From positions 64,106 through 102,815 of the forward strand of contig NZ_CAMTIG010000007.1 of assembly GCF_947072515.1 (NCBI RefSeq): a stretch of DNA of 38,710 nt, written 5' to 3'. The notes under the pieces are model-generated. The model did not search any database and had not been told where the DNA came from. It was given only the letters and a program-made list of their open reading frames with translations. Every line of letters starts with the position of its first letter. Within the stretch, counting starts at the first letter, position 1. The stretch is from an uncultured Clostridium sp. (GTDB taxonomy: Bacteria > Bacillota > Clostridia > Clostridiales > Clostridiaceae). Of the stretch, positions 25,252-33,595 are shown piece by piece. The translations under genes were made by a program, and so were the position numbers.

Positions 25252-25260
25252 ATTATATCA
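25252..25260 (-). promoter_or_regulatory. Extended -10 promoter for cls
   Basis: TGATATAAT on the minus strand is an extended -10 element (TGnTATAAT). No good -35 is visible. The start would be near 25245, about 28 nt before the ATG. Confidence 0.55.
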
Positions 25261-25317
25261 TGTTTACCCATTAAATTTAATTTACGAGGAAAAATTTAAC
25301 ACTCTTTTTTCAAAAGT

Positions 25318-25348
25318 AAAAGATTACTAAATATTTTAGTAATCTTTT
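25318..25348. terminator. Bidirectional terminator
   Basis: AAAAGATTACTAAA and TTTAGTAATCTTTT form a 14-bp stem with a 3-nt loop. It lies 44 nt after the stop of the minus-strand BFD-like gene. Confidence 0.88.
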
Positions 25349-25391
25349 ATTCTATATTTAAGCTAATTTTACTATTAACTTAAATTCCTAT

Positions 25392-25577
25392 TTATTTTTC
25401 TTTACATGTCTCTTTAATAATTTCTTTAATTTGAGGAATACATTCCCCACACCATGTTCCTGCATCTGTTTTTTCTTTTACTTCTTTAACAGTATGAGCT
25501 CCATTTAATACTGCATCTTTAATTTCAATATATGTTACACCCTTGCATTTACATACTTTTCTATTTATATCTTCCAT
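25392..25577 (-). CDS. BFD-like [2Fe-2S]-binding protein
   Basis: A 61-aa protein with four cysteines in the BFD pattern: C9-x-C11 and C43-x2-C46, with GAHTVKEVKEKTDAGTWCGEC. This is the bacterioferritin-associated-ferredoxin fold that holds a [2Fe-2S] cluster. In E. coli such proteins release iron from bacterioferritin, but stand-alone forms also occur as redox partners in clostridia. No ferritin gene is nearby. AAGGAG is 8 nt before ATG, and a consensus promoter lies at 25630-25658. Confidence 0.88.
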   Translation of the reverse strand: MEDINRKVCKCKGVTYIEIKDAVLNGAHTVKEVKEKTDAGTWCGECIPQIKEIIKETCKEK

Positions 25578-25629
25578 TTTAATATCTCCTTAAAGTATTA
25601 AGTTTATCATCTGTTTAACTTTTTATTTA

Positions 25630-25658
25630 TATATACCACCTGATTTTTACTATGTCAA
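25630..25658 (-). promoter_or_regulatory. Sigma-A promoter for the BFD-like gene
   Basis: TTGACA (25653-25658), 17 bp, TATATA (25630-25635) on the minus strand. The start would lie near 25623, about 45 nt before the ATG. Confidence 0.75.
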
Positions 25659-25793
25659 ATTTCTAATCTCCTCCCCATTATTTCCAAATAAAACTTTCTT
25701 CAAAATTAACTACTAATATATATTTAATATTTTATTAAAACCCTCTCTATATTTATGTGAAATAATAATTAATAAATTTTAAGGAGGAATGTT

Positions 25794-26522
25794 ATGGCTA
25801 ACACATTAACTCTCGAAAGAGATTATTTAAAACCTAACCAAGAATCTAAACAGGAATCTAACTTAGAACAAAAACCTAAGTCTCATAAAATAATAAAGAT
25901 AATAATTTCTTTATTTATCATTTTTATTATTCTTATAGGTTGTTTTTTTAGCTTTTGCTTTTATTTAAATAGTAAAGATTTAAACACTCTTAATTTAGAT
26001 ATAAATAACTATAATACATTAATTTCAGAAGTTAGAAGTAATACTACCCCAACCTCTTCTGATGTTGCTTCTTTTTCAAATCAATTTACTAGTTTAGCTA
26101 ACTCTTTCAAATCGATTGAAGATTCTAAATTTATACAAACCACTAATAAAACTACTGCTTCAAAATATAATAATTTAACTGTATATTTAGCCGCAAATGA
26201 AAAATCACTCTCAACTTATTTAACTATCGCATCAGAGGCTAAAGACTTAAACAAATCAAATCTTAATGATATTCAAAGTGTTATTAGTAAGTTCAATAGT
26301 ATTTTATCTACCAATGAATTTACGCAAATGACAAACTTATATAACAATAATACCTTTGTAAAACAAAATATTTTAGATGAGGAATCTCCAAGTCATATTC
26401 AATCTTTAGTAGATTCATCTGTAAAGAAACTTGTTCTTCTTAGTAAATATGAAGTCTTAGCTAATAATATTTCAAATTTCTTTAATCTTGGAAATATTTT
26501 TTCTAATACTTATTCAAAATAA
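25794..26522 (+). CDS. Hypothetical bitopic membrane protein with extracellular domain
   Basis: A 242-aa protein. Residues 1-32 are cytoplasmic, polar and rich in Gln, Lys and Glu. One TM helix spans about 33-54. The rest (about 55-242) is an Asn/Ser/Thr-rich, mostly helical extracellular region without cysteines. I recognise no domain. AAGGAGG is 8 nt before the ATG. Asn/Ser/Thr richness and a helical core resemble surface proteins of clostridia, but no function follows. It is monocistronic, ending in a bidirectional terminator. It lies divergent to the BFD gene and convergent with the PBP gene. Confidence 0.65.
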   Translation: MANTLTLERDYLKPNQESKQESNLEQKPKSHKIIKIIISLFIIFIILIGCFFSFCFYLNSKDLNTLNLDINNYNTLISEVRSNTTPTSSDVASFSNQFTSLANSFKSIEDSKFIQTTNKTTASKYNNLTVYLAANEKSLSTYLTIASEAKDLNKSNLNDIQSVISKFNSILSTNEFTQMTNLYNNNTFVKQNILDEESPSHIQSLVDSSVKKLVLLSKYEVLANNISNFFNLGNIFSNTYSK

Positions 26523-26524
26523 AT

Positions 26525-26558
26525 ATAAACCGCATTGTTTAAATATAATGCGGTTTAT
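26525..26558. terminator. Bidirectional terminator
   Basis: A 12-bp stem around AAACCGCATT/AATGCGGTTT with a 10-nt loop. It begins right after the plus-strand stop and lies just 3' of the convergent PBP gene. A U-rich tail follows in the plus direction. Confidence 0.85.
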
Positions 26559-26564
26559 AACTTT

Positions 26565-28577
26565 TTATTTTGTCTTTTCTAGTATTTTTTTAACTTTTGG
26601 AACAACATAATGACTTCCGCCTCTATCTTTTACATCATCTACCATACTTACTACTAACATATTTTCCTTATTAGTAGTCATTCCTACAAACCAGCCAATT
26701 TCTGTTCCCTTTGTATCATCTTGTGTAAGTTTAACTTCAGCTGTACCTGTCTTTCCAGCTATAGTTAACCCCTCTATTTTGGCTCCATTTCCTGTTCCGT
26801 TAGGATTTCCCACTACTTGTATCATATCATTTAAAACAACATCTGTAGCTTCCTTTGATATAGCATTTTCCTTCCATAATTTTCTTTCTTTTTTATCTTT
26901 ATATTCTAAATATGGTTCCACCATACTTCCATCATTAACAAACATTGAATATAAACTTGCTAAATGTACTGGATTTACTAACATTTCTCCTTGTCCATAT
27001 CCTGTATCAGCCAATTGAACATCTGTTTTAAATTTATCATCTGCTGCATACTGTGATTTCTTCATTTCATATTGTAATGGAAGACTTTCCCCAAAACCTA
27101 ATGCTTTCAGCTTTGTACTAAATGTATCTTTTCCAATATCTAAAGCAGCTTGTGCAAAATATATGTTATCTGAATAAACCATGGCATTTAATAAATTTGT
27201 GTTTGTCCCATACTCTTTTACTCTCGTTACATAATAGCTTCCCCAAGTAGAGTCTTTTTGCCATTTCAATCCACTTATATTTCTATTATCCTCAGGCTTT
27301 ATTTTCCCCTCATCTAATCCAATTGCTGCAGTTATAGGCTTAAATACAGAACCTGGTGCAACAACACTTTGAAATCTATTATATAAAGGCTTATTAGCAT
27401 CTTCATTTAAAGCATTCCACTTCTTCTCATTCATTCCAAGTACAAAATCATTTGGATCATATCCTGGAATACTTACAAGGGCTAATAATTCACCTGTTTG
27501 ATGATTCATCGCTATTGATGCTCCTTTATCATCTTTAAATTCATTATATAAATCTATCTGAACACTTTTATCAACTGTTAATTTTAAATCTTCTCCATTT
27601 TTAATATCTTTTGTTGCTACAGTAGAAGTTCTATTTCCGCCACCATCTACTATATATATTTCGACACCATCAATGCCTCTAAGAGTATCTTCATACAGTA
27701 ATTCTATTCCTGCTTTACCTATTACTGATGTTCCTGTATATCCTTTATCTTTTCCAGTTTCTAATTCTTCAGCATTTATATTTTGAACATATCCTGTTAA
27801 ATGCGCTGCTTCTTTTCCATATGGATATACTCTTGCCTTTTTATTATCAATCATAACTCCGGATATTGTTAATAATTTAGCCCCTCTATCATCATCCTTT
27901 GGTATTGATTTTATAGGAATAAACATATCATCTCTCACATAACTTGCACCTAATTTATTATTTATCCCCTCAACTGTAGTCTCTAGTATCTCTGCAATTT
28001 GTTTAATCTTTTTCTCTTTATTTTCACCTAACTTCCCAGGAACAATTCCAACTTCAGACACAAAATCATCACTAGCTAGAACTTCGCCATTCCTATCTAA
28101 AATACTTCCTCTTTTAGATTTATCACTATTTACTCTAATTTTAGAATCATCTGTAAGTTCTGGTAAAATCAATTCACTATCCCATACTATCTTATATTCT
28201 TTATTCTCTTTTTTTACTTTTGCAGAGTTAGAGAATTTCACTTCCCCTGCCATTGTATTCATAGTCATATCATAATTTATGATATTTTTATCTTCCTTAA
28301 ATTTTCCTAAAACTTTTACATTAATATTTTCTGCATTCATACCTTCATATATATTCTTATTTCTTGCTACAAAATCTTCTTTACTTATACTATTTTTACT
28401 TTCACTACTGATTAAATTATACATTTTCTCATACTCTCTATCATTTACTAGCTCTGTATATTCAGTAATTACCTGTTCTGACTTATCAGTTCCTATTTTA
28501 AGAACAAATCCGCCTAAAACTATAAGTCCTAATGCTGCACACCCCATAATTGTGTACATTTTTTTATTTCCTTTCAT
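26565..28577 (-). CDS. MecA-like class B penicillin-binding protein
   Basis: A 670-aa PBP. An N-terminal TM anchor (about 6-27) precedes an NTF2-like MecA_N domain (about 30-145), the PBP dimer region (about 155-320) and the transpeptidase (about 345-668). The active-site motifs are SVFK (Ser410, Lys413), SDN (469-471) and KTG (609-611). The layout matches S. aureus PBP2a and B. subtilis PbpC-type PBPs, which often have low beta-lactam affinity. This is family knowledge, and resistance cannot be read here. The frame is open to TTG at 28592, but GAGGTGG precedes the ATG at 28577, which is the start. The promoter carries a dyad resembling BlaI/MecI operators. Confidence 0.93.
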   Translation of the reverse strand: MKGNKKMYTIMGCAALGLIVLGGFVLKIGTDKSEQVITEYTELVNDREYEKMYNLISSESKNSISKEDFVARNKNIYEGMNAENINVKVLGKFKEDKNIINYDMTMNTMAGEVKFSNSAKVKKENKEYKIVWDSELILPELTDDSKIRVNSDKSKRGSILDRNGEVLASDDFVSEVGIVPGKLGENKEKKIKQIAEILETTVEGINNKLGASYVRDDMFIPIKSIPKDDDRGAKLLTISGVMIDNKKARVYPYGKEAAHLTGYVQNINAEELETGKDKGYTGTSVIGKAGIELLYEDTLRGIDGVEIYIVDGGGNRTSTVATKDIKNGEDLKLTVDKSVQIDLYNEFKDDKGASIAMNHQTGELLALVSIPGYDPNDFVLGMNEKKWNALNEDANKPLYNRFQSVVAPGSVFKPITAAIGLDEGKIKPEDNRNISGLKWQKDSTWGSYYVTRVKEYGTNTNLLNAMVYSDNIYFAQAALDIGKDTFSTKLKALGFGESLPLQYEMKKSQYAADDKFKTDVQLADTGYGQGEMLVNPVHLASLYSMFVNDGSMVEPYLEYKDKKERKLWKENAISKEATDVVLNDMIQVVGNPNGTGNGAKIEGLTIAGKTGTAEVKLTQDDTKGTEIGWFVGMTTNKENMLVVSMVDDVKDRGGSHYVVPKVKKILEKTK

Positions 28578-28601
28578 AAAACCACCTCTCAATACATTCC
28601 A

Positions 28602-28637
28602 ATTATACCATATTATATACTACATAATATAGTATAT
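28602..28637 (-). promoter_or_regulatory. PBP promoter with BlaI/MecI-like dyad
   Basis: An extended -10 element TGGTATAAT (28602-28610, minus strand) predicts a start near 28595, 18 nt before the PBP ATG. Just upstream lies the inverted repeat ATATACTA-N7-TAGTATAT (28615-28637). Its core TACTACATAATATAGTA resembles the BlaI/MecI consensus TACTACATATGTAGTA, with one extra central base and one G-to-A change. It would overlap the spacer and -35 region. Regulator identity is inference. Confidence 0.5.
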
Positions 28638-28673
28638 TTTGTATAATTAGGTACTTTTTTGAAATTAATTACA

Positions 28674-28708
28674 AAAACAACCCCTCCATACTCTAATATG
28701 AAGGGGTT
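28674..28708 (-). terminator. Terminator after topB
   Basis: AACCCCTTCATA and TATGGAGGGGTT (minus strand) form a 12-bp stem, including one U-G pair, with a 6-nt loop. GUUUUUG follows. It lies 4 nt after the topB stop. Confidence 0.88.
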
Positions 28709-28712
28709 ATTT

Positions 28713-30893
28713 CTATTTAAAATCTTTTAATAATGCTGCAAATGGATTATTAATATCTTCTGCTGCCTCTTTTTTCATTTTTTGCATTATTTTATTTGTT
28801 TCTCTTTTATCTACTTTTCCTTTTTTATCAAATCTCTTTTTAAATACTGATTCTTTTTCTCTAAAGTTACAGTTTGCTCCAGGACATACAAATATTTTTC
28901 CATCTCCTGATCCTCTAAGTTCTAGTTTTTTCTTACATTCAGGACATCTTGCATTTGTTATTCTTGCAATGTTTTCTCTATGCCCACAATTTCTATCTTG
29001 GCATACATACATTTCTCCTTGTTTACCTTTAACTTGAAGCATGTACTTACCACATTCAGGGCATTTCTTTCCTGTTATATTATCGTGTCTAAACTTAGTT
29101 TCTCCTTGTTTAACATCTTCTATAAGTGCTACTGTGTAATTTCTTATTTCTTTTAAAAACTTATCTGCACTTTCTTTTCCTTTGCTTATTGCATCAAGTC
29201 TTCTTTCCCACTCAGCTGTTAAAAGAGGTGATTTTAAATCCTTAGGTACAAGCTCTATAAGTTGTTTTCCTTTTGATGTTGGATAGATATCTTTTCCTTT
29301 CTTCTCTATAACAAAAGAATTAAATAGTTTTTCTATAATATCTGCTCTCGTTGCAACTGTTCCAAGTCCACCTGTTTCATTTAATGTTTTTGCAGATGCT
29401 TTATCTACATTAATGTATTTTTGTGGATTTTCCATTGCTGAAAGAAGTGTTGCTTCATTAAATCTTGCTGGAGGTGTTGTATGATTCTTTTTAACATCCA
29501 CTGATTTAATTTTTAACTTTTCTCCCTTATTTATTACTGGTAAAGTTTGATCCTTTATGTCTTCTCCTGAATCATCATCATCTACTCTATCATAAAGTCT
29601 CTTCCAACCTTTTTCTTTTTCTACTTTTCCTTTTGCAATTACTCTTTCACCATTTGCTTCACCTTCTAATGTAGTCTCTACATAAGTATAAGCTGTCATA
29701 AGGTGACTTAGGAATCTTTTTACTACTAAATCATAAACTCTTCTTTCATCTGAGCTTAGAAGAGCTAAGTTCCCTCTTTCTTCTGTTGGAATTATAGCAT
29801 GGTGATCAGAAACTTTAGAATTATCTACAAAACTTTTATTTCCTCTAATATCACTTCTTAAAAGATTTTCACAAACGCCTCTATATTCTCCAAAAGCTAC
29901 TGCTTTTACTCTATCTTTAAGTGTTCCTACTACATCAGTAGTTATATATCTTGAATCTGTTCTTGGATATGTTAAAACTTTATAATTCTCATATAATCTT
30001 TGCATTACATTTAAAGTTTGCTTTGCTGAGAATCCAAACATTCTATTACAATCTCTTTGAAGTTCTGTTAAATCATAAAGAGCTTTAGGATACGCTTTTT
30101 TATCTTTGCTATTAACATTAACTATATTAATATCTGCCCCTTTAAGTTTAGCCTCAACTTTTTTACTGAACTCTAAATCAAAAATTCTACCGTTATTATC
30201 TTTATTAACCCAAGTAAAATTACATTTATCAGATTTTACATTTATAGTATGATATTCTTTTGGTTTGAAATTCTTTATTTCTTCTTCTCTATTCGCTATA
30301 AGACTTAAAGTTGGTGATTGAACTCTTCCTGCTGATAATTGTGCATTATATTTACAAGTTAGTCCTCTAGTTACATTAAGCCCTACAAGCCAATCTGCTT
30401 CTGCTCTACATTCAGCTGCTCTAAAAAGATTTTCATATTGGCTTCCTGGTTTTAAATTTTTAAATCCATCTAAAATCGCTTTATTTGTTTGTGATGAAAT
30501 CCATAATCTTTTAAGAGGTTTTTTGCATCCTGCTTTAAGAATTGCCCATCTTGCAACTAATTCCCCCTCTCTTCCTGCATCAGTTGCTATTACAACTTCT
30601 GATACGTCCTCTCTATTAAGGAGTTTCTTAACAGTTGCAAACTGCTTTCCTGTCTTTTTTAAAACTGTAGTCTTCATATTTTTAGGTAGCATCGGAAGTG
30701 TTTCCATACTCCATGTTTTATATTTATCTCCATATCCTTCTGGATCTTGAAGTCCTACTAAATGTCCCATTGCCCAAGTTACTATATATTTACTTCCCTC
30801 TATAAAGGCTCCCTTATTATTTGTACATTTTAAGACCCTTGCTATATCCCTTCCTACTGAAGGCTTTTCTGCTAATACTAATATTTTACTCAT
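28713..30893 (-). CDS. topB: DNA topoisomerase III
   Basis: A 726-aa type IA topoisomerase that passes single strands and resolves recombination or replication intermediates. The TOPRIM domain includes AEKPSVG (8-14) and DAGREGE (105-111). The catalytic tyrosine is Tyr309 in TYPRTDSRYI. The C-terminus has two zinc ribbons, CPECGKYM...CQDRNCG and CPECKKKL...CPGANCN. The frame is open to TTG at 30908, but AAAGGA lies just before the ATG at 30893, so this is the start. It is followed by a strong terminator and is transcribed alone. Confidence 0.95.
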   Translation of the reverse strand: MSKILVLAEKPSVGRDIARVLKCTNNKGAFIEGSKYIVTWAMGHLVGLQDPEGYGDKYKTWSMETLPMLPKNMKTTVLKKTGKQFATVKKLLNREDVSEVVIATDAGREGELVARWAILKAGCKKPLKRLWISSQTNKAILDGFKNLKPGSQYENLFRAAECRAEADWLVGLNVTRGLTCKYNAQLSAGRVQSPTLSLIANREEEIKNFKPKEYHTINVKSDKCNFTWVNKDNNGRIFDLEFSKKVEAKLKGADINIVNVNSKDKKAYPKALYDLTELQRDCNRMFGFSAKQTLNVMQRLYENYKVLTYPRTDSRYITTDVVGTLKDRVKAVAFGEYRGVCENLLRSDIRGNKSFVDNSKVSDHHAIIPTEERGNLALLSSDERRVYDLVVKRFLSHLMTAYTYVETTLEGEANGERVIAKGKVEKEKGWKRLYDRVDDDDSGEDIKDQTLPVINKGEKLKIKSVDVKKNHTTPPARFNEATLLSAMENPQKYINVDKASAKTLNETGGLGTVATRADIIEKLFNSFVIEKKGKDIYPTSKGKQLIELVPKDLKSPLLTAEWERRLDAISKGKESADKFLKEIRNYTVALIEDVKQGETKFRHDNITGKKCPECGKYMLQVKGKQGEMYVCQDRNCGHRENIARITNARCPECKKKLELRGSGDGKIFVCPGANCNFREKESVFKKRFDKKGKVDKRETNKIMQKMKKEAAEDINNPFAALLKDFK

Positions 30894-31052
30894 ACTTTTT
30901 CCTTTCAAAGTTGAACACTTTCTTTATTTTACTTACTCTTATTATATTCTAATTTTCTCTTTCTACAAAATTTAATATTTTTCTCTTCCATTTCCCCCTT
31001 TTTTATTGTAAAATATAGGTAAATTTTACTTTTATTTGTCGAGGTGTACTTT

Positions 31053-32912
31053 ATGAAAAATTTTATGAGATTTAGTTTAATATTATTATTTATTTTTTTA
31101 TTTCCTGGAAAGTCAGTTTCTGCTCAAGAGGAAGAATTTGTATTGGTTTTAAACCCTACATTTTCCTCAGAGTTTTCTGCTAAGCTATTTGAAGGATTAG
31201 AATCTGAACTTTCAAAGAATAACATAAAAATTTTAAGATATGTAGTTAATAGTCCAGAGGATGAATTTGAAATACAGAATATCAAACACATTGCAGAAAA
31301 AAATAATGTTATTTCAATTATCTCACTTGGATGCGATTCATATGAACTTTTGCAAAACTATCCAACAGGTTATTTAGATAATTTTAATATTCATATATTT
31401 GACGTAAATCTGCCTAACAAGCACTCATTCCCTGAGTATTATAATTTTCATTCTATAAATTTTGATTTTGAAAAAAAGATGAATCTTATTCTAGATTTAC
31501 ATAAAGTTCATACTATAAATTTTTTAATTGATAAGAATTTTTTATCTTCTGATTTCTATCCTTATATAGATAATTACATGAAAAAATATTCTCACCTCTC
31601 TTATAATTTAATTTATTCTGATGAGTGGTCTAAATTAACTAATAGCTTTAATCAAAAAAATTCATTAACTGTAGTTTTTTCTTCACTTTTTGAAATAACT
31701 AATGAGATACAAACTAAAATAACACCTTTTGGCTCTGTTGAAAAAATTGCTCGATTTACTGATAATCCAATTTATGGAGGATTTTCAGATTTTGCTACTA
31801 GATTTAATATCGGAGCTTTTAACTATAGTGGTTTACAAACTGGCAATAATATTGCAAAAGCCATTCTTTCTGAAAATAATATATCTGATAATACTGTATC
31901 TCCAAAACAAATTACATCTGATTTTCTTATTAATGAAGATTTAGATACTTATAAAATAATAGCTAATAATCCGTATTCAATGGAAACCTATTCATTTAAA
32001 GGGAATACATCTTTTGCAAACGAGCAAAAATTAAATACTTTTAAAACCCTTCTAATTTTTATTTTAATTTTTGTTTTCTATCTCATAATAAAGAATATAA
32101 TTGTTAAGAATCTATATAACGAACAAATAAAAATTGATTCTTTAAAAACAAATTTCATAGCTAATATTTCACATGAACTTAGAACCCCTTTAAATATTAT
32201 TATAAGCACAATAAGCCTTTTTGAAGTCTATATAAAAAATGGTGAAGTTTCCTTAAATACTGAAAATAGTATTGAAAAGTTTAATTATTTAAAGAAAAAC
32301 TCTTATAGACTATTAAAACTTATTAATAATATTATCGATACAACTCGTATTGATGCTGGCTATTTTCTTTTAGATAAAAAAAATTATAATATCGTAGAAA
32401 TTATTGAAGACACTTGCCTTTCAACAGTAGCTTACGCAGAAAAGAAAAATATTTCTCTTATTTTCGATACTTCACATGAAGAACTTTATACACTTTTTGA
32501 TAAAGATAAAATTGAACGTGTTACTTTAAATCTTCTTTCAAATGCTTTAAAATTTACTCCGCCTGGAGGAAATATTTATGTATTTGTGGATAAAGTATCT
32601 CCCTCTACACTATCTATAAGCTTTAAAGATACCGGTGTTGGTATTTCTAAGGATAATCAAAAAAGTATTTTCAATAGATTTGTTCAAGCTTCGGATTCAC
32701 TAAATAAAAGCGAAGGAAGTGGAATAGGACTATCTTTATGCAAATCTATTGCACTCCAACACGAAGGTGATATAACACTTCAAAGTAGTCCTGGCATAGG
32801 TTCTACATTTACGCTATCATTACCTATTATAATTAACGAAATAAATACGACTAAAAATCTCAACAGTTCTAACTCGTCTGAACTTACAGAAATAGAATTT
32901 TCAGACCATTAA
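31053..32912 (+). CDS. Orphan sensor histidine kinase with ABC-binding-protein-like sensor
   Basis: A 619-aa protein. A signal peptide (about 1-24, cleavage near SVSA-QEEE) is followed by an extracellular region (about 25-325) resembling periplasmic ABC substrate-binding proteins, with GGFSDFATRFNIGAFNYSGLQTG. A TM helix spans about 330-350. The HisKA domain has phospho-acceptor His374 in SHELRTPLN, and the ATPase has NLLSNALKFTPPGG, DTGVGIS, FVQASD and GSGIGLSLCK. GAGGTG precedes the ATG at 31053, and a GTG at 31044 is part of that site. No response-regulator gene lies next to it, so it is an orphan kinase. The ligand is unknown. Confidence 0.9.
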   Translation: MKNFMRFSLILLFIFLFPGKSVSAQEEEFVLVLNPTFSSEFSAKLFEGLESELSKNNIKILRYVVNSPEDEFEIQNIKHIAEKNNVISIISLGCDSYELLQNYPTGYLDNFNIHIFDVNLPNKHSFPEYYNFHSINFDFEKKMNLILDLHKVHTINFLIDKNFLSSDFYPYIDNYMKKYSHLSYNLIYSDEWSKLTNSFNQKNSLTVVFSSLFEITNEIQTKITPFGSVEKIARFTDNPIYGGFSDFATRFNIGAFNYSGLQTGNNIAKAILSENNISDNTVSPKQITSDFLINEDLDTYKIIANNPYSMETYSFKGNTSFANEQKLNTFKTLLIFILIFVFYLIIKNIIVKNLYNEQIKIDSLKTNFIANISHELRTPLNIIISTISLFEVYIKNGEVSLNTENSIEKFNYLKKNSYRLLKLINNIIDTTRIDAGYFLLDKKNYNIVEIIEDTCLSTVAYAEKKNISLIFDTSHEELYTLFDKDKIERVTLNLLSNALKFTPPGGNIYVFVDKVSPSTLSISFKDTGVGISKDNQKSIFNRFVQASDSLNKSEGSGIGLSLCKSIALQHEGDITLQSSPGIGSTFTLSLPIIINEINTTKNLNSSNSSELTEIEFSDH

Positions 32913-32932
32913 AAACTAGAATGTTTCACTAA

Positions 32933-32960
32933 AAAAAGGATTGCATACGCAATCCTTTTT
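32933..32960. terminator. Bidirectional terminator
   Basis: AAAAAGGATTGC and GCAATCCTTTTT form a perfect 12-bp stem with an ATAC loop. It ends the histidine kinase gene and the convergent 133-aa gene. Confidence 0.9.
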
Positions 32961-32981
32961 ATATATTAAATTAACTCTTTT

Positions 32982-33383
32982 TTAAAATCCCTCTTTTTTT
33001 AAAAGTGCCCTCATTTTTTTATATGACTCACTTTCTTTTTCCTCTTTAGGAAGTCTCTCTAAATAATCTAAACTTTCTCCAAAACCCCCTTTTATATACA
33101 TAACAATACTTCTATTCCACTTATAAGCTATTAAATACCCCTTTTTTATTGCAAATGCCAGTGCAATTACTTCTAATACTATTCCTATAACTATAAAAAA
33201 ATTAAAAATTAATCCTGCTAATATAACAAATAATCCTGCAAATGCAAAATATGTAGGCTTCCTACTCTGCTCTGTATCAACACCTAAATATTCCTCTAAA
33301 TTTTTAATTTCTTTATCTATATCTACAGGAACTTTTGCTCCATGTCCATAACTATTAAAATCTTTTTCCATCTCATCATTCAT
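32982..33383 (-). CDS. Hypothetical two-TM membrane protein
   Basis: A 133-aa protein. A polar N-terminal region (about 1-42) is followed by two close TM helices (about 44-61 and 63-82), then a cytoplasmic, charged tail (about 90-133) with LERLPKEEKESESYKKMRALLKKEGF, which is likely helical. I recognise no family. GGAGAAG lies before ATG. It is convergent with the histidine kinase gene and divergent from the WG-repeat gene, so no operon partner is visible. Confidence 0.65.
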   Translation of the reverse strand: MNDEMEKDFNSYGHGAKVPVDIDKEIKNLEEYLGVDTEQSRKPTYFAFAGLFVILAGLIFNFFIVIGIVLEVIALAFAIKKGYLIAYKWNRSIVMYIKGGFGESLDYLERLPKEEKESESYKKMRALLKKEGF

Positions 33384-33595
33384 TTTTTATCTTCTCCTTC
33401 CTTTTCTTAATATTATAATCTAAATTCTTTAAGTTTTATCCTTAAGAAGTCTTAAATTTAGATCACATCCTTCTTAATTATTAATTTCATAACATAGTTC
33501 ACACTTTTTTTATATTTTTGTTGTTCTTTCTTCACATTTCCTATTTATTTACCCTTTATAATTTTAAGTGTTGAAAATAATATGGGAGGATATTT

